Shown: positions 22,738 through 34,148 of the stretch, in pieces
How the letters are laid out: each line of letters begins with the position of its first letter
Numbering within the stretch: position 1 is the first letter of the stretch
Assembly: GCF_030272615.1 (NCBI RefSeq)
Contig: NC_081406.1
Span: 401,156,939-401,220,938, forward strand
DNA from: Cryptomeria japonica
Taxonomy: Eukaryota > Streptophyta > Pinopsida > Cupressales > Cupressaceae
DNA: 64,000 bases
Direction of reading: 5' to 3'
Notes under the pieces: model-generated
Told to the model about the DNA's origin: nothing
Databases searched by the model: none
What the model saw: the letters and a program-made list of their open reading frames with translations, nothing else
Made by a program: the position numbers and the translations under genes

Positions 22738-23791
22738 TGTTGGTATTTTGGTATGGTTTTGTCATTGATGTCAACACCTACTGAAAACAAGCACTTTGGA
22801 AATCTAGCAACATTCACCAGCAAGCAACTATTGCATAGTTACTGGTATATGGTTCACCGATAGGATATAATGTTCACCGGCACCTGGAATGATATGGAAG
22901 ACACTTGATAATGTCGAAGATATCATGTGGACACTTTGTTTTGAAGAATTGATCATTGGTATATTCATATTTGCATATTTGCTTTTACTGGCAAATAGGT
23001 CCAGGGTTATCTAGGGTTACACTGGTAGGTTTATCTTTTCCAGATCAGCATGGCACGCTATGGAGATGATTTATTATTGATGTAAATGCTTTAAGCCAAC
23101 ATGTTTAATCGGTTATTGCATCGGATATTATATTGTATGTAAAATGTTTATTGTAATATCTTGTAGAGTCGACCTACTAAAATTGGTCTTAGGTTATGGT
23201 ATAAATGTAAGATCTTATTTGTAAGATCAAGTGTGGAATGCAAAAAAGAATTGAGTGAAGGTATATGTGAGATTAAGCAGAGGTATACATGAAGACATCA
23301 TTTGAAGGTGAAGCTAGGTTTTTGTATAAGCATATCAGCATTACACCGGTACTGAATCTAGCATATGAAGATGCTATTTTATGCAGTACATTCTTATTGA
23401 ATTTAACCATCCAACTGTAGTCAGTGTGACTCCCATTTTTTGATTGAGCAATGAGATCTAGGCTGTTGGCCTTTCTGCATGTGCAGACCCCATTTATGTA
23501 CACTTACTATCTGTAGTAGTATCATCTAATTGTGGGTAAGGTTTCCCACTGTGTTTTTTCCCCTTACAGGGTTTCCACGTACAAATATTGGTGTTATGTG
23601 TTGTGGATGACTTTATGTTTATGTTTCATGCATTAATCTTTACCGGTATAGCAATTTATTGTTAACACTGTCTACCGACATATTTAACTAGTTTACTGGT
23701 ATTAAACATCAAGTTGGTTAATTGGTTTTTGGTTTGAATTTATTTGACAACTGATTCACCCCCCCCTCTCATTTGTCTTCAGGACCTAACA
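22738..23791 (+). repeat. Copia-C 3' LTR (1054 bp)
   Basis: It begins TGTTGGTATTTTGG and ends GGACCTAACA, followed by the CAAAC duplication. It is closely similar to the 5' LTR. Visible differences include CCGG/CTGG, CACCGACAGG/CACTGGTAGG and CGTG/CATG, which are mostly C-T or G-A changes. Confidence 0.95.
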
Positions 23792-24406
23792 CAAACCCTT
23801 GACCATAAACAATCAGGTCGGCCACTAGACAATAAACCAATTACATAATTACAAAACATGTTGACCTTAGATCAAATAAACAATATTCAACCCATAAGAC
23901 ATCCTATAAAAAACATCGAGAGGTCCAATCCACACGTTTCATTAAGTCACTCCATAACCTAGATCAACCATGACCCAATATAGGTCCACATGCTAAAGAA
24001 ATGATCTCCATCCACCAAGTCTCCAACATGATCACCAACAACATCCTGAATACATACTAGAAGTTACACCAACACCACTTATGCATATCATCAAAGATCT
24101 TCACCAAAACCTTTACTGGTGAAACCTTCATCGAACCCACAAGCTAAGCTTCCAAGCAAGCGGGATAGCATCTGATCACTAGACCCAAACCAACTGACTG
24201 AATATGAACATGAGTATCATGAACAAGCCAATTCCATAACCAAACTATACCAGAGCATATTGCATCATGCCGGATCCAAACCAAGTAGAAACCACTCATC
24301 CTACCGGGACCAGAAGGGTGCCAGTAAAGCATCCAAAACAACTAATGTTGACATCAATGACAAAACATCAATGAAACACATAATCAATTCCTCCAAATGG
24401 CCAACA
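23792..24406 (-). repeat. Copia-B 5' LTR, part 2
   Basis: The B LTR resumes with the duplicated CAAAC (23792-23796) and then CCTTGACCATAAACAATCAGG, matching 13090-13700 of the 3' LTR. It ends GGCCAACA at 24406. Together with 16515-17128 it rebuilds a full-length LTR. Confidence 0.85.
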
Positions 24407-24411
24407 TGCTA

Positions 24412-25500
24412 TCATTCCTTCATCTGAACAATTATGTGTGAAGTTATGATACCCTTGGCTATCTTCCATGAAGGCTATTGCTTCTCCAATCCATAAGTGT
24501 TTAAAATTTCCCCACAATGGAGAAATAATAACTATTAACCATAGCTTATTTTGACCAACCGAAAGAAGCTCAGGTGTTCCTATTAATTACTTTTGGCCTC
24601 AAAAATTTGGATCTCTTCCACCAAGTTATTCTCTCTTTCAATCTTATCAAAAATGGAAGAAAGATATGATCTTATCCTTAAGCCAACCTAGAACTCCAAC
24701 ACTTGATATTCTCATCATTCTTAAAGATGAAGTTCTTCCCCTAATGGATAGAACTAATCTTCCTCCTAAGGAAGATTCCCAACCTATTCTTATGGATGAA
24801 AACATGCCTTCTCCTAAGAAGAACACTAATATTCCTCCTAAGGTTAGACCTATACCTCCTCCTCATGATGGACCTAGTCTCCTTCCTACACCAAACATTC
24901 CTCCTTTATATGGTGCAGTTCCACCTCCTTCCTCTTATAGAGAGAAGAGACCTACCTCTCCTCTTGTCCAACCTAGAAGACCTCAACCTAACCATCCAAC
25001 TACCAAAGATGAGAACATTCCTAATTCAACAAATATATCTCAATCTTCTTAGCCTTTTGCTAAGACTAGATAAAATCGCTATGCGAGAGAACACCGATGA
25101 AAATGTCATGCTAGAGATTGTGAAGTTGTTTCTCAAACTATTCAATCTCCAAAAACACCAACAGTTGACACGATTCCATTTTCTCCTAAACAAGATGTTG
25201 AACCTAAATCTCCAAATCAGAAGCTGCAAAAAACATGTGATGGTTTTACTTATATTCATGTTAGAGCTCCTCTGTTTTATAAATCTTGATGAAGAAATAG
25301 GTGAAAAAGTTATTCATGATGGAAATACAACTCCTAATGCTTCTGATAGTGAATATGAATATATTGATGTTGACAATCATTTATCTGTAGAATTTTCAAA
25401 AGCCTTAATCCTAGCTCTTAGAAATGAACAAAGTGACTTAGCACATGAGCATAGTCTTTGTATGGATCTTGTGATAGCTCCTGTTGCTCACCAAAAGTGA
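24412..25500 (+). pseudogene. Gypsy-D protease end and proline-rich extension
   Basis: Directly after Copia-B the frame reads PWLSSMKAIASPIHKCLKF (from 24453). This is the usual region after the active site of a Gypsy retropepsin (GRPWIH-type) and proves continuity with 10222-12461. A proline-rich stretch follows (24666-25052; repeats such as NIPPKVRPIPPP). Two stops interrupt a further open region ending near 25500 in an acidic segment (SDSEYEYIDVD). No RT motif appears where one is expected. The function of the extension is unknown. Confidence 0.7.
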
Positions 25501-28500
25501 TAAACCCAAGAACACCTGCAATTGATCTATGAAGTAGCCAATTCAATCTATGAAGAACCTCGGGGCTTGGACAACATCACAAGGATCTAAATCCTTCTAC
25601 TCTTCAAGCTCTACAAAACCTAGGCGGGTATACCTTTGATGCATGAAATTAACTCATTTACTCACCATGACAGCATCAATGAAGCAGATAAACCATTCCA
25701 CAAGCTCGCCCAATTTAGAAACACACTACAGATTGGCTAAATCTGTAGAAACCATGAATGAAAACAGAGCTTGGAATGAAAAGAACACACCCCTAAACAT
25801 AAAGGGAAATAGATTTTCTTTTAAAATATATATCTGAAACCATCCCCAAATCTGTCAAAGACCAGTACCTTGTTCATTGGGCAACAGAGTCACACATAGA
25901 ACTAAAAAATGTCAATCACAGCTGCGAATTTATTTTCCTTACAAAATATCCCTGCATTAATACCTTATACCAATGTATTACTCAATCCATTCACAAAATT
26001 ATCAGATCTGGGACACATTCCATTGTTTATGACTGATTATAGAATTTAAACTCTTCATTGAAGAATGCCTACAAATAATCATACAATCTCCTTGAGATGA
26101 AAAATTATAAGCCTCCTTGAGGATTCAATTCATAACAATGAAATACATGCACAGAGACAATATCATGGGAAATTTACTCATGCCTGACACAAGTAAGACC
26201 TGCAACTAGAAAACAATATGTCATCCTGCAATGTAGCCTCTATACCCTGAATAGATCCATAGAACTTTACAAGTTTGGGTCAAGAATTTCAGAAAATGGA
26301 AGCCATGAAAATTGGAGCACTTCCTCAGAGAATTATGGAACCCTTACAATGAGAAGAAAATTTAAATAAGAAGGAAGAGGGAAAATATTAGGTCTGCAAA
26401 CGAAATTGCCAAGTGTCTCTTTTTCCAACTGAATTTCAATTCTTCTTCTTTCCCATGGAAACTTCTCTCAAAAGATCTTATCTTTTTTGAAACAAACTTC
26501 ATAAATACATTCCTCATCTCGAGAGCTTTTTGGTGATATATGATACTTGCCATTTTGACCAAAAATGGACCTCTGGGCGAATTAATCACTCAACATGTGC
26601 ACATCATTTAAATTTTTCAATTTTTAATATAGTTTCAACTATATAATAAATTTGCATTTAACTTTGATTTTTGCTCTGATTGTGCCCTGACATCTTGCCA
26701 TGTGGCAGGACCTAATTGGATGATGGGATCTACCAGGCACCACCTGGGATGACACCTCATCACTCCGCCACGTGTCTGTTTGCTTGTCGGCCACCTCAAT
26801 GCCATCTCGGCGCCATATCATCACCATCTAAGCTCCACCTACGCACCACCGAACAACCACCTCATCGGGGCCCACCTGCTGGACTGCTGATTGGACCTGC
26901 CACCTGTACGCCACCTGGCTTTTGCCATTTCGCAATGGGTAAGTTTCATACATCTTTGCCTCACGAAGTCACGCGAGCCATTGATCTTCATTGGACTTGC
27001 TCGATCTTTAACTTGCTGCATTTTTGCCTTGGGATTTTTGCCATTTCGTAGCCCTTATCTCATGTGCATCTTGCCTTCGTGAAGTCGCATGCACCATCGG
27101 ATCGGCTGAAACCTGCATGATCTTTACCTCTTTTTGCTGTTTCGCAGGGTTTAACTGGCGAGCATCTTTGGCTTGTGAATCAATGCACTTTGTCAGATCC
27201 TCTGCAACCTGCTCACTGGTTAAGTTGGCCCTTCTCTACAAAATTTGCCCACTTGCCTCGAGATTCGTGCCTATGTGGGGTCTACCTGTCACCATCTGTC
27301 ACCTCCTCGATTGCCTTGAGATCCACACCCAAGTGCGTGGGGTCCGCCTGGGCGCCCAACAGGCACCGTCCATCAAAAGCCTTGAGGCTTTGACATTATA
27401 CTTGGGTAAGGTCATTGCTTATAAACACCAAAATGTTCCAATCCATAGTGAATGTGGGATAATGATGTTCTACCTGGGACTATGTTTTTGAAGCTTTCTG
27501 CAGAGCTTTAATGGAAGATTCTTTTACATTTGCTTGGAATTCGATGGCATTTTCAACCACGCCATATTGGGAGGAGTGTATTTGCAATTTTTAATGGCCT
27601 CTGGTTAATAACCAAAGAATACCCATCCTCCAACATCCACGCAGAGGGTTTGAACACTTCCACGTGAGGGAGGATATTGTTGTGATTTGTTTGCACTTGC
27701 TTTGCACTCCTCTGCAATCCCTTCAAACACACCATGCTGCCCAAACTGCATTGCTTATTATCAATCCATTTTTTCAATAGGCACTTTCCTGTAAAATGAA
27801 TATGCATGAGAAGCAACTACATTGCATTCTTTAGAACTCTTGAACATACAAGAAGCCTTCACATCACTAAATTTTCTACGGCTCTTGTTTCGGTGTCTGC
27901 AACTTCAGATGTACTTAAATTCAAATTTTGATTATGATTATCAATCATATTTTCTGCAACTTCTTGTGTTCCTATCTGGGAAGTTTATGGAGGTAGTATA
28001 CTTGAGATTTCAACACCTGAGCAATTACGTGAGAGGGGAGGATTGGTTGGAGACCATGTGATGGAGGATATTGCTGAAGCATTTCTGCTGCCTCTTCACT
28101 TACTACATGCCAAGCTACAACAAAGAGGGAGGATGCTGGGGTTTTCAACGCCCTTTTCAAACACCATGCGAACACTCCAATCCATGTGAAAGAGGAATCT
28201 TGGCAGAGGTCATGGAGTTTAAAATCAACATTTGCAAGTTGCCTTTTCACTTCTGGAGATGACTGCTACAATTTGGGTGCTATGATTTGGTGTCTTTTGA
28301 CAGCGATTTGATAATTTACTAATCAATGCCATTTCTTGGGACTCTTACCATAAAAACTATCCTAAGTCAATAGTCATTTATTTTCAAGGTTTTGGTGTTG
28401 TTCATACTAAAACTATCTTGTATATTCACTATTCTTTCGGTCAAAATCTAGCTTCTATTTGATGGTTTGAAAGGACTGTGAAGGGCTTGTAGAAATACAA

Positions 28501-30762
28501 GACATGATCTCCTTCATTTGAGCTACATTGTTAAACCTCGAATTCACAGTGTCTTTTACCTTGAATCTTCAATGGCTGCTACCCATATGAACTTCACTTG
28601 ATTGTGACTTGTGAGTTGCATCATTATTTGAATATTTTGAAATTCCCCCACTAAGCAAAAATCACCAATAAAAATAATGCACAGGCATAGGCCAGGTCGG
28701 GCCCCAAAGTGGGTCCGACTAAAAAAAAATTTGTTTTCATGCAACTGACCTCTAGAATATCTCAAGAACCTTAAACTTACCTCTGGAAATGATTGACATG
28801 CTTTTTGGATCATCACACTGAGCTTTGCAACTTTTAAGCACTTGCGCCACATTTTCGCATTTAATCACGAAGACGTAATTTTCAAAGTGGTCAAAACACC
28901 TTTCTGGACTTCGCCATCTGACAGGCATGTACTCTGATATACAAGGATGAAATATAACAAACGGTTTCTCAAGATGAGTCCCGAGTGAAGAGATATTAAT
29001 TGACGAAAATGGCCAACTAGCTTTGTCGACACTGCAGACCTGATGAAGTCAATGTTCTGGCAACACATGATGCCCTTCTCAAAAATATCAAACGACCTCC
29101 GTAGATCCTCAAATTTGAAATACAAGTACCTTGAAGTACATACTAAATCTTTGAATTCTTAGTTTGACCAAAAGCTTGACTGGATTCAAATGGTGTGCTC
29201 ATAAAAATAGCTACTTTAATTGATATAGCACTGAAAGTACGGATAACTGAAAACGATGGCTAAATGAACCCTTTTGAAAATCGATCAAACGGATTGGAAG
29301 AGGCTTGAAAATTTAAACATAGCTTGTCATTTATACCACAATTAACCTGGAAGAAACATTTTGGCATGACACTCACTGAGGCAACTTTTACACTTGTGCA
29401 AAATAGGGCTCCGACTAGCTGTCGAAACAGGGACTAGTCAAACCATACAAATTGCAAACAGATTTGGCTCTGAAAAACTGAGCAAATGGATTTGTTATGA
29501 CTTGAAACTTGTCAGGCTGACTCAAATTTATACATAGAATTGAATCCATTTTTAATTTATTCATGATGATCAATAGGGAAAAAGATATAATTTCTCAAAG
29601 TAGGCTACTCAATAAAATCTGCATTTGTGCCTAAAATGCACTTTCAGCTCACCCCTCGAAATGGGTACCTAGTAAACTTATCCAAATTGAATTCTGAAAG
29701 TTGCACATCACTGCATAGGCCAAATGAAAGGTGTAGGACATGAATCCCGAGCCTTACCTCTTGAAAATCAACTGGCTCCACTTTACCCTCTCTAACTAGG
29801 CCATTCAAACTGACTCATTTAGGTGCCTTTCTGACATGTAGAGCAAAATTTTGAAATGGGCCTCTAAACTTGACTCAAATTTAATGAGTCTCAATAGCTC
29901 CATCTATTGTGCTTGATGGTGCTCCTCTGGCATTTTTCCTACCTTCCCAAAATAATGATCAGCAAAATCAAGAGGTGGATGTCGTGCTAAACTAGCTGCA
30001 CTGGTACCGTAGATCCTTTACCTCTCTCCTTTCTTTCTCTTGTGTGACCATTCTTCTATGTCTATCCTTATTCTTCTATTTGTTGTCCCTAGTGATGTCT
30101 ACTTGAGGATGATACAAAGCATTGAGATCACTTTTAGTATCTTTCATCTTGACTCAAAAGACACATGTGTTCCCTTTCTTCCAAGGTGGTTTCCTTTCTT
30201 TAGGGAATGAGGACTATTCTATGCATATATATACATGATATACATGAGTTATCATATAACATATTGACCCCAAGGAAAACAAAGCCACCTCATTCTTTGT
30301 ATTTTTTGTTCATTATGTTTGGGTTTATTTCTCTATTGGGGGCTAAATCCTTGCGATAACATGCTCCCTCTCTTTCTATCTCTTAGGTGTATCCTATGTT
30401 AAAGCAATCACTCCTGATAAGGCATGCACAATCGCTTTAACATGAGGGCATACACTCCACTCATATTTTTCCTTCTTGATACTTGAAGTTATTTAGTGGA
30501 CTTTGGATTTGCTTTGGAATTTTTGGTATCCTTTCTTTTCATGACTCATAGTGAGGGGAACTTTACTATTTGTAGTCATGGTTCTCTCTCTTGATCTTCC
30601 CTTTTTCTTTGTCAATCAAATTTGTAAGATCCTTAGTCCACTGGGGACTTGATGTATCTTGCCTCCTTGACATGGTAAAAGTATTTCAATCTTGTCTCCT
30701 TGTACTTTATTGATAGTATTGGCAGATGCTTATACTCCTGCTAAAGTGGGGCCTAAATTTAG
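25501..30762 (+). other. Gypsy-D 3' non-coding tail
   Basis: About 5.3 kb separates the last recognisable coding from the right LTR. Open frames in it are short, do not resemble known families and show no order of domains. A patch at 26690-27480 is clearly richer in G and C than the rest and contains repeats. A purine tract (CTAAAGTGGGGCC, about 30741) lies just before the LTR. The tail could be a degenerate pol, captured host DNA or a long 3' UTR; I cannot tell which. Confidence 0.45.
26920..27190 (+). repeat. ~100-115 bp tandem repeats in the D tail
   Basis: TTTTGCCATTTCGCA, TTTTGCCATTTCGTA and TTTTTGCTGTTTCGCA recur at about 26920, 27036 and 27131. Each is followed by similar phrases (CATCTTTGCCTcAcGAAGTC, GATCTTTA). 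That is about two and a half diverged copies. The stretch is GC-richer than its surroundings. Confidence 0.5.
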
Positions 30763-31955
30763 TGTCATAAAATTTTGACCCTTGCAATTTTTGACCACAT
30801 TTGGGTCTTTGCATGAGCAAACGAATCCCTAGGCCTGATCAGAGACCCAAAACATGCTCATGCCATCAAAAACTTGAATTTTCCATCATTTTGCACTACC
30901 TTTTTCTGTTTCCTATCCTAATCAGGCTAGGACAAGCATGGCGCCCTTGTCCTATCCCTATTTTGGCCCCCCCTTGCATTGAGCTTGTCAATTGTTGAGC
31001 AGGAAAATTTTTCCTATGTTGGCCTAAGATTGGAAATTATCTAAACACCCCTAATTGGAAAGTATATAAGGAGAATTTCCCCTCCTATTTGCAGAAGAAG
31101 AAATAAGGGAATTTGATCATAAGATAAAATAAGAAATAAGCGAAATCAAGTGCAAGCATTCAAGCATTGAACATTTCAAGTCTCCTTTCAAGGCTAGGTG
31201 TTGCATTCAAGATAAGGATTCAACCATTGAAAATAAGATTTCTATCAACATTCAAGACATCCTATTTCACATATCCATTCAAGCAAATTCATCTACAAAT
31301 GTATCAACCTTTCAATTACATCTCCTCCTTGAGGTGGATTTACTTCAGAAATTTCCTTTCATTTACTTGCAGCATTTTTCAACCACTTGGTTAATTCCAA
31401 AATGGGGTTTCACCCAAAGGCAAACCCCTAATTCCAACAACGTTTCCCTCTCTTTTATGTGTGTAATTTGCAGGTTCCCGACTGTAATTGCAAGTTTAGG
31501 CTTCATTTTTCAGAATGAAAAAACCCTTTTCGACGTGTAGATTTTTTGGAGGACCATGCATAACTTACACAAGGTCCCTGCAACTTTTTCTTATCTTTTT
31601 AGGGAAGCTTTGTCTCTATATTTTACTGCTAATTCTAGGTGCACAACTTCATCCTCCATCTCTATCTCAAGATATAATGGTTTATTCGTCATTTCTCCAC
31701 TTAGTCTCAATTTGCTTAATTCAACTAGTCTATTACAAAGAGGGTTAATTTACTTTCCTAATACCTTCCAAATTTATTGCAATTCACTTGGTATTCAATC
31801 TCTTACCATTGGGGATTGGATCTAGTGAATTCAACCCCTCTTTTGAATGTAGTGTGTGAAAATTTAAGGAGATCCTTTGTGAAACTTTCATCCCTCTTTT
31901 GAGGGGAGTAAAGATTTCCACTTGATCTTCCCTCATCATTTTTCACCATATTACA
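30763..31955 (+). repeat. Gypsy-D right (3') LTR (1193 bp)
   Basis: It starts TGTCATAAAATTTTGACC after a purine tract and ends CATATTACA. From 30979 it matches the truncated left LTR across its whole length, with a TATATAAG box at 31063. The first 216 bp have no counterpart in the window because the left LTR is cut. The flank on the right is AAAAT at 31956. Confidence 0.85.
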
Positions 31956-33372
31956 AAATCATGAAAAGTAACATTCAAGGTATACATATAGTCAAAGATA
32001 ATAAGATCAATGACATACTTTCAGGAAAGCATAGCCAAAAGAAGAGGTATACACACAAGACCCAATGATATTTAAAGAATGGTTAGTTTTCTATTGTGTA
32101 GATCTAAATAATAAATGATACTACTCTAGCCAAGGCCAATCATAATAGAGAAGCATAGAGATACAATTACATCCAACATAGTGAGTTTTTAATGATTAAA
32201 ACATCATATATGTGTTTGGCTTGACTAAGGTTATATAGTTTATGGAATTTTGTAGTCATAATTGAATGGAGACAAAGACAATACCACATAAAACACTATA
32301 GCAGTCTCAATCAAGTGAAATGACCATACACTATCTCAGTCATATAGTATTAAATAACTACATTATCATCTTTTCTACTTTGTTTTGAGATTTGATTGGA
32401 TAAGACCTTAGTTGGGAGGGAGCTTGAACTTATGAACCATCTTTTAAAATCATTTTTAGGTCTCCTTATGTTTGGTTTTCAATAAAATTTGACCCTTTTC
32501 ATTTCAAGAGCTCACAAACAGTTGAATCATCTTGCACCTCAGTTTAACAACTAGCTTAATGGGCCAAATGGTGGAGTTATTGGTGCATCATTTAGTTTGA
32601 ACCTAAAAAGAAGGAGATTTGAGGGAGTTTAGGGTAGTTAAAGGCTAGATAAGAACCCCACATGAGTTCTACATCACTTGTCATTGAGTTTGCAGCAGTC
32701 TAACTTCAATATACTTTAGTTTTGACTCCTCTTCTCAAGGCTTCTTCCTCAAATTAGACCAAAGAAGACATATCATGCAAGTTGGAGATAAATCCAAGGG
32801 GGAGATTTGTAGTTCAACACCTATTCTTCTTCAACTTCTTCTAGAGTCCTCTTCTATAAATATTTCTCTCCTTCTCATTTATGAGTTTGTTCTTTTTCTT
32901 CTCTGCATACACAACAAAAAAGTATTGTAGATCATTTTATTTTAAAAGAATTGAAGCATTGTAATGAAAAAATCTTTCAGTATTCAATAAATACAACTAG
33001 TTTCCTTCAATATTCTCATCTTTTCTTTGTCATGTGCAATTATTGATAAAAATAATGTGATTTATTTATAGATCCTTTATTTTATGTCCCATTTATGCTT
33101 TGAAATACAAGAAAATTCCATATTGGTACAAGTTATATGAGTATGTTCATTTTTATTCAATCAATTTGTAGTTGTGAAAAACATCTTTTCCTTTAACAAA
33201 CATTGAGAAAATCAAAACCTTTATATGAAACATTGATGTACTAGTGGTCTAGATTAAGTTATGAAGCATTTTTGAGGTATTCTAAAATTGATAGAAGTTT
33301 AGGATAATAAGTAATATCATTAAAACCATTGGTGTATCACCTCCCATTAGCGGTAGAATTTTATTTCCAACA
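31956..33372 (+). mobile_element. LTR-M: 3' end of a further LTR element
   Basis: A purine tract (CCAAGGGGGAGATT) at 32795-32807 is followed by a TG...CA block of 565 bp. The 850 bp before it have no coding and would be 3' untranslated sequence. The rest of M is absent; Gypsy-D ends exactly where M sequence begins, so D probably inserted into M. The flank after M begins AGCTT at 33373. The lineage is likely Copia from the purine tract, but no domain remains to test it. Confidence 0.55.
32808..33372 (+). repeat. LTR-M 3' LTR (565 bp)
   Basis: It starts TGTAGTTCAACACC and ends ATTTCCAACA. TATAAATA at 32855-32862 is a plausible TATA box. No second copy is in the window, so the boundary calls rest on the termini and the preceding purine tract. 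Confidence 0.6.
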
Positions 33373-34148
33373 AGCTTTCTTACACTTTTCTCAGTCATAT
33401 TAGTTTTCTAGGAGGTTTCACCAAAGAACCAACTCACTCTAGAGGTTGAGTTCTACAATAGGAAACCCACATGCCTAGAAATCTTCCCATGTTTCACAAT
33501 ATTGTTTAGCTTTCATCTTGAGCATTCACAAGTGCAATCTTGGTGATAACATTAACTACAATGATTGAACTCCAAAATTAGCACCAAACAATGCCTGGAT
33601 GAGTTTCGGTTAAGTGCAAAAAGTCTAACTGTAACACCTTTGCAACTCTGCATTGTTTTTCTTCTCAATCAGCTGTTGGATCAAGAATGTGCATGTGAAA
33701 TTGCACCAAATAGGTTTCTTGATTACTACTCGATCATATCATACCTCAAAAATATCTCCTACATCAGTCATATATATTTGCAATCACAAAATAAAATATT
33801 CATCAATTCGGCCATCGATAATATGCAATGTAACGTGTAACCGAGTGTTGGCTTAAATCGGATCACTAAAACATATGTGGATCAATTAAATAATGTCAAA
33901 ATGATTTATACATGTTAGCCCCATCATCCCATGCATGAATATGACTACAACAATCACCACAAAGATTCCAGACTAAAAGTGGTCTGCTTATCCTGAAATA
34001 CTGGTGACAGATTATCGTATCACTCCCTTTGTCGGTTACCAAAATCTATAACTACCAGATAGGATTTCCATCAAGAGTTTCCATCAATGACAACCCTAAT
34101 CCATTATACATGCATTAGAATCCACCGGATGAGTGTCAATTTCCAACA
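33373..34148 (-). repeat. Element J 3' LTR, partial
   Basis: The right edge ...TTTCCAACA lies against ATCTCTCCCTTTGGC, the complement of a purine tract, as at the other minus-strand Copia 3' LTRs. The left edge coincides with the end of LTR-M, and the expected TGTTGCAATCAAGG terminus of the J LTR is not found. I infer that M inserted here. Short open frames at 33565-33856 lie inside this LTR and are not taken as genes. Confidence 0.5.

Larger units (their letters stand above)
17129..23791 (+). mobile_element. Copia-C: nearly complete Sirevirus-like element
   Basis: It has two LTRs (1058 and 1054 bp), a primer site, all five protein domains in Copia order, a series of purine tracts, and a perfect 5-bp target duplication CAAAC (17124-17128 and 23792-23796). 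It sits inside the 5' LTR of Copia-B, so it is younger than B. A few stops and at least two frameshifts inactivate it. Its LTRs differ mainly by transitions. Copia-I is its close relative. Confidence 0.95.
12462..24406 (-). mobile_element. Copia-B: internally deleted Copia element in Gypsy-D
   Basis: It has minus-strand orientation: 3' LTR at 12462-13700, internal part 13701-16514, 5' LTR from 16515 and, after the nested Copia-C, to 24406. The flanks are TTCTA (12457-12461) and TGCTA (24407-24411), a 5-bp duplication with one mismatch. D's protease reading continues across the site, which confirms insertion. The internal part is only 2.8 kb against about 4.5 kb in Copia-C, because RT and most of RNase H are deleted. 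Confidence 0.85.
7973..31955 (+). mobile_element. Gypsy-D: large non-autonomous gag-protease element
   Basis: Two related LTRs flank it (7973-8964, missing its first ~216 bp, and 30763-31955), with a TGGTGAACCCGACG primer site after the left one. Inside are a Gypsy Gag and a retropepsin-like region, then a proline-rich frame, then about 5 kb without coding. No reverse transcriptase, RNase H or integrase is visible, so it could move only with enzymes from another element. Without the nested Copia-B/C (12462-24406) it would be about 12 kb. The left LTR is cut by Copia-1, so its own target duplication cannot be checked. Confidence 0.8.

Noticed and set aside
24796-25500. A 234-codon leucine-rich open frame on the plus strand
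   Set aside because: It overlaps the proline-rich D frame in another phase over its first part, and its leucine richness comes from shifted proline/threonine codons. Only the acidic end may belong to D.
26716-27491. Proline/histidine- and cysteine-rich open frames in the GC-richer patch
   Set aside because: Overlapping frames are open on both strands, the composition follows the repeats, and no known motif is present.
28556-29125. Two adjacent minus-strand frames as a host gene
   Set aside because: There is no recognisable domain, no splice pattern I can support, and they lie inside the D tail between its LTRs.
33565-33856. Cysteine-containing open frames
   Set aside because: They lie in the partial J LTR and have no counterpart in other Copia LTRs.
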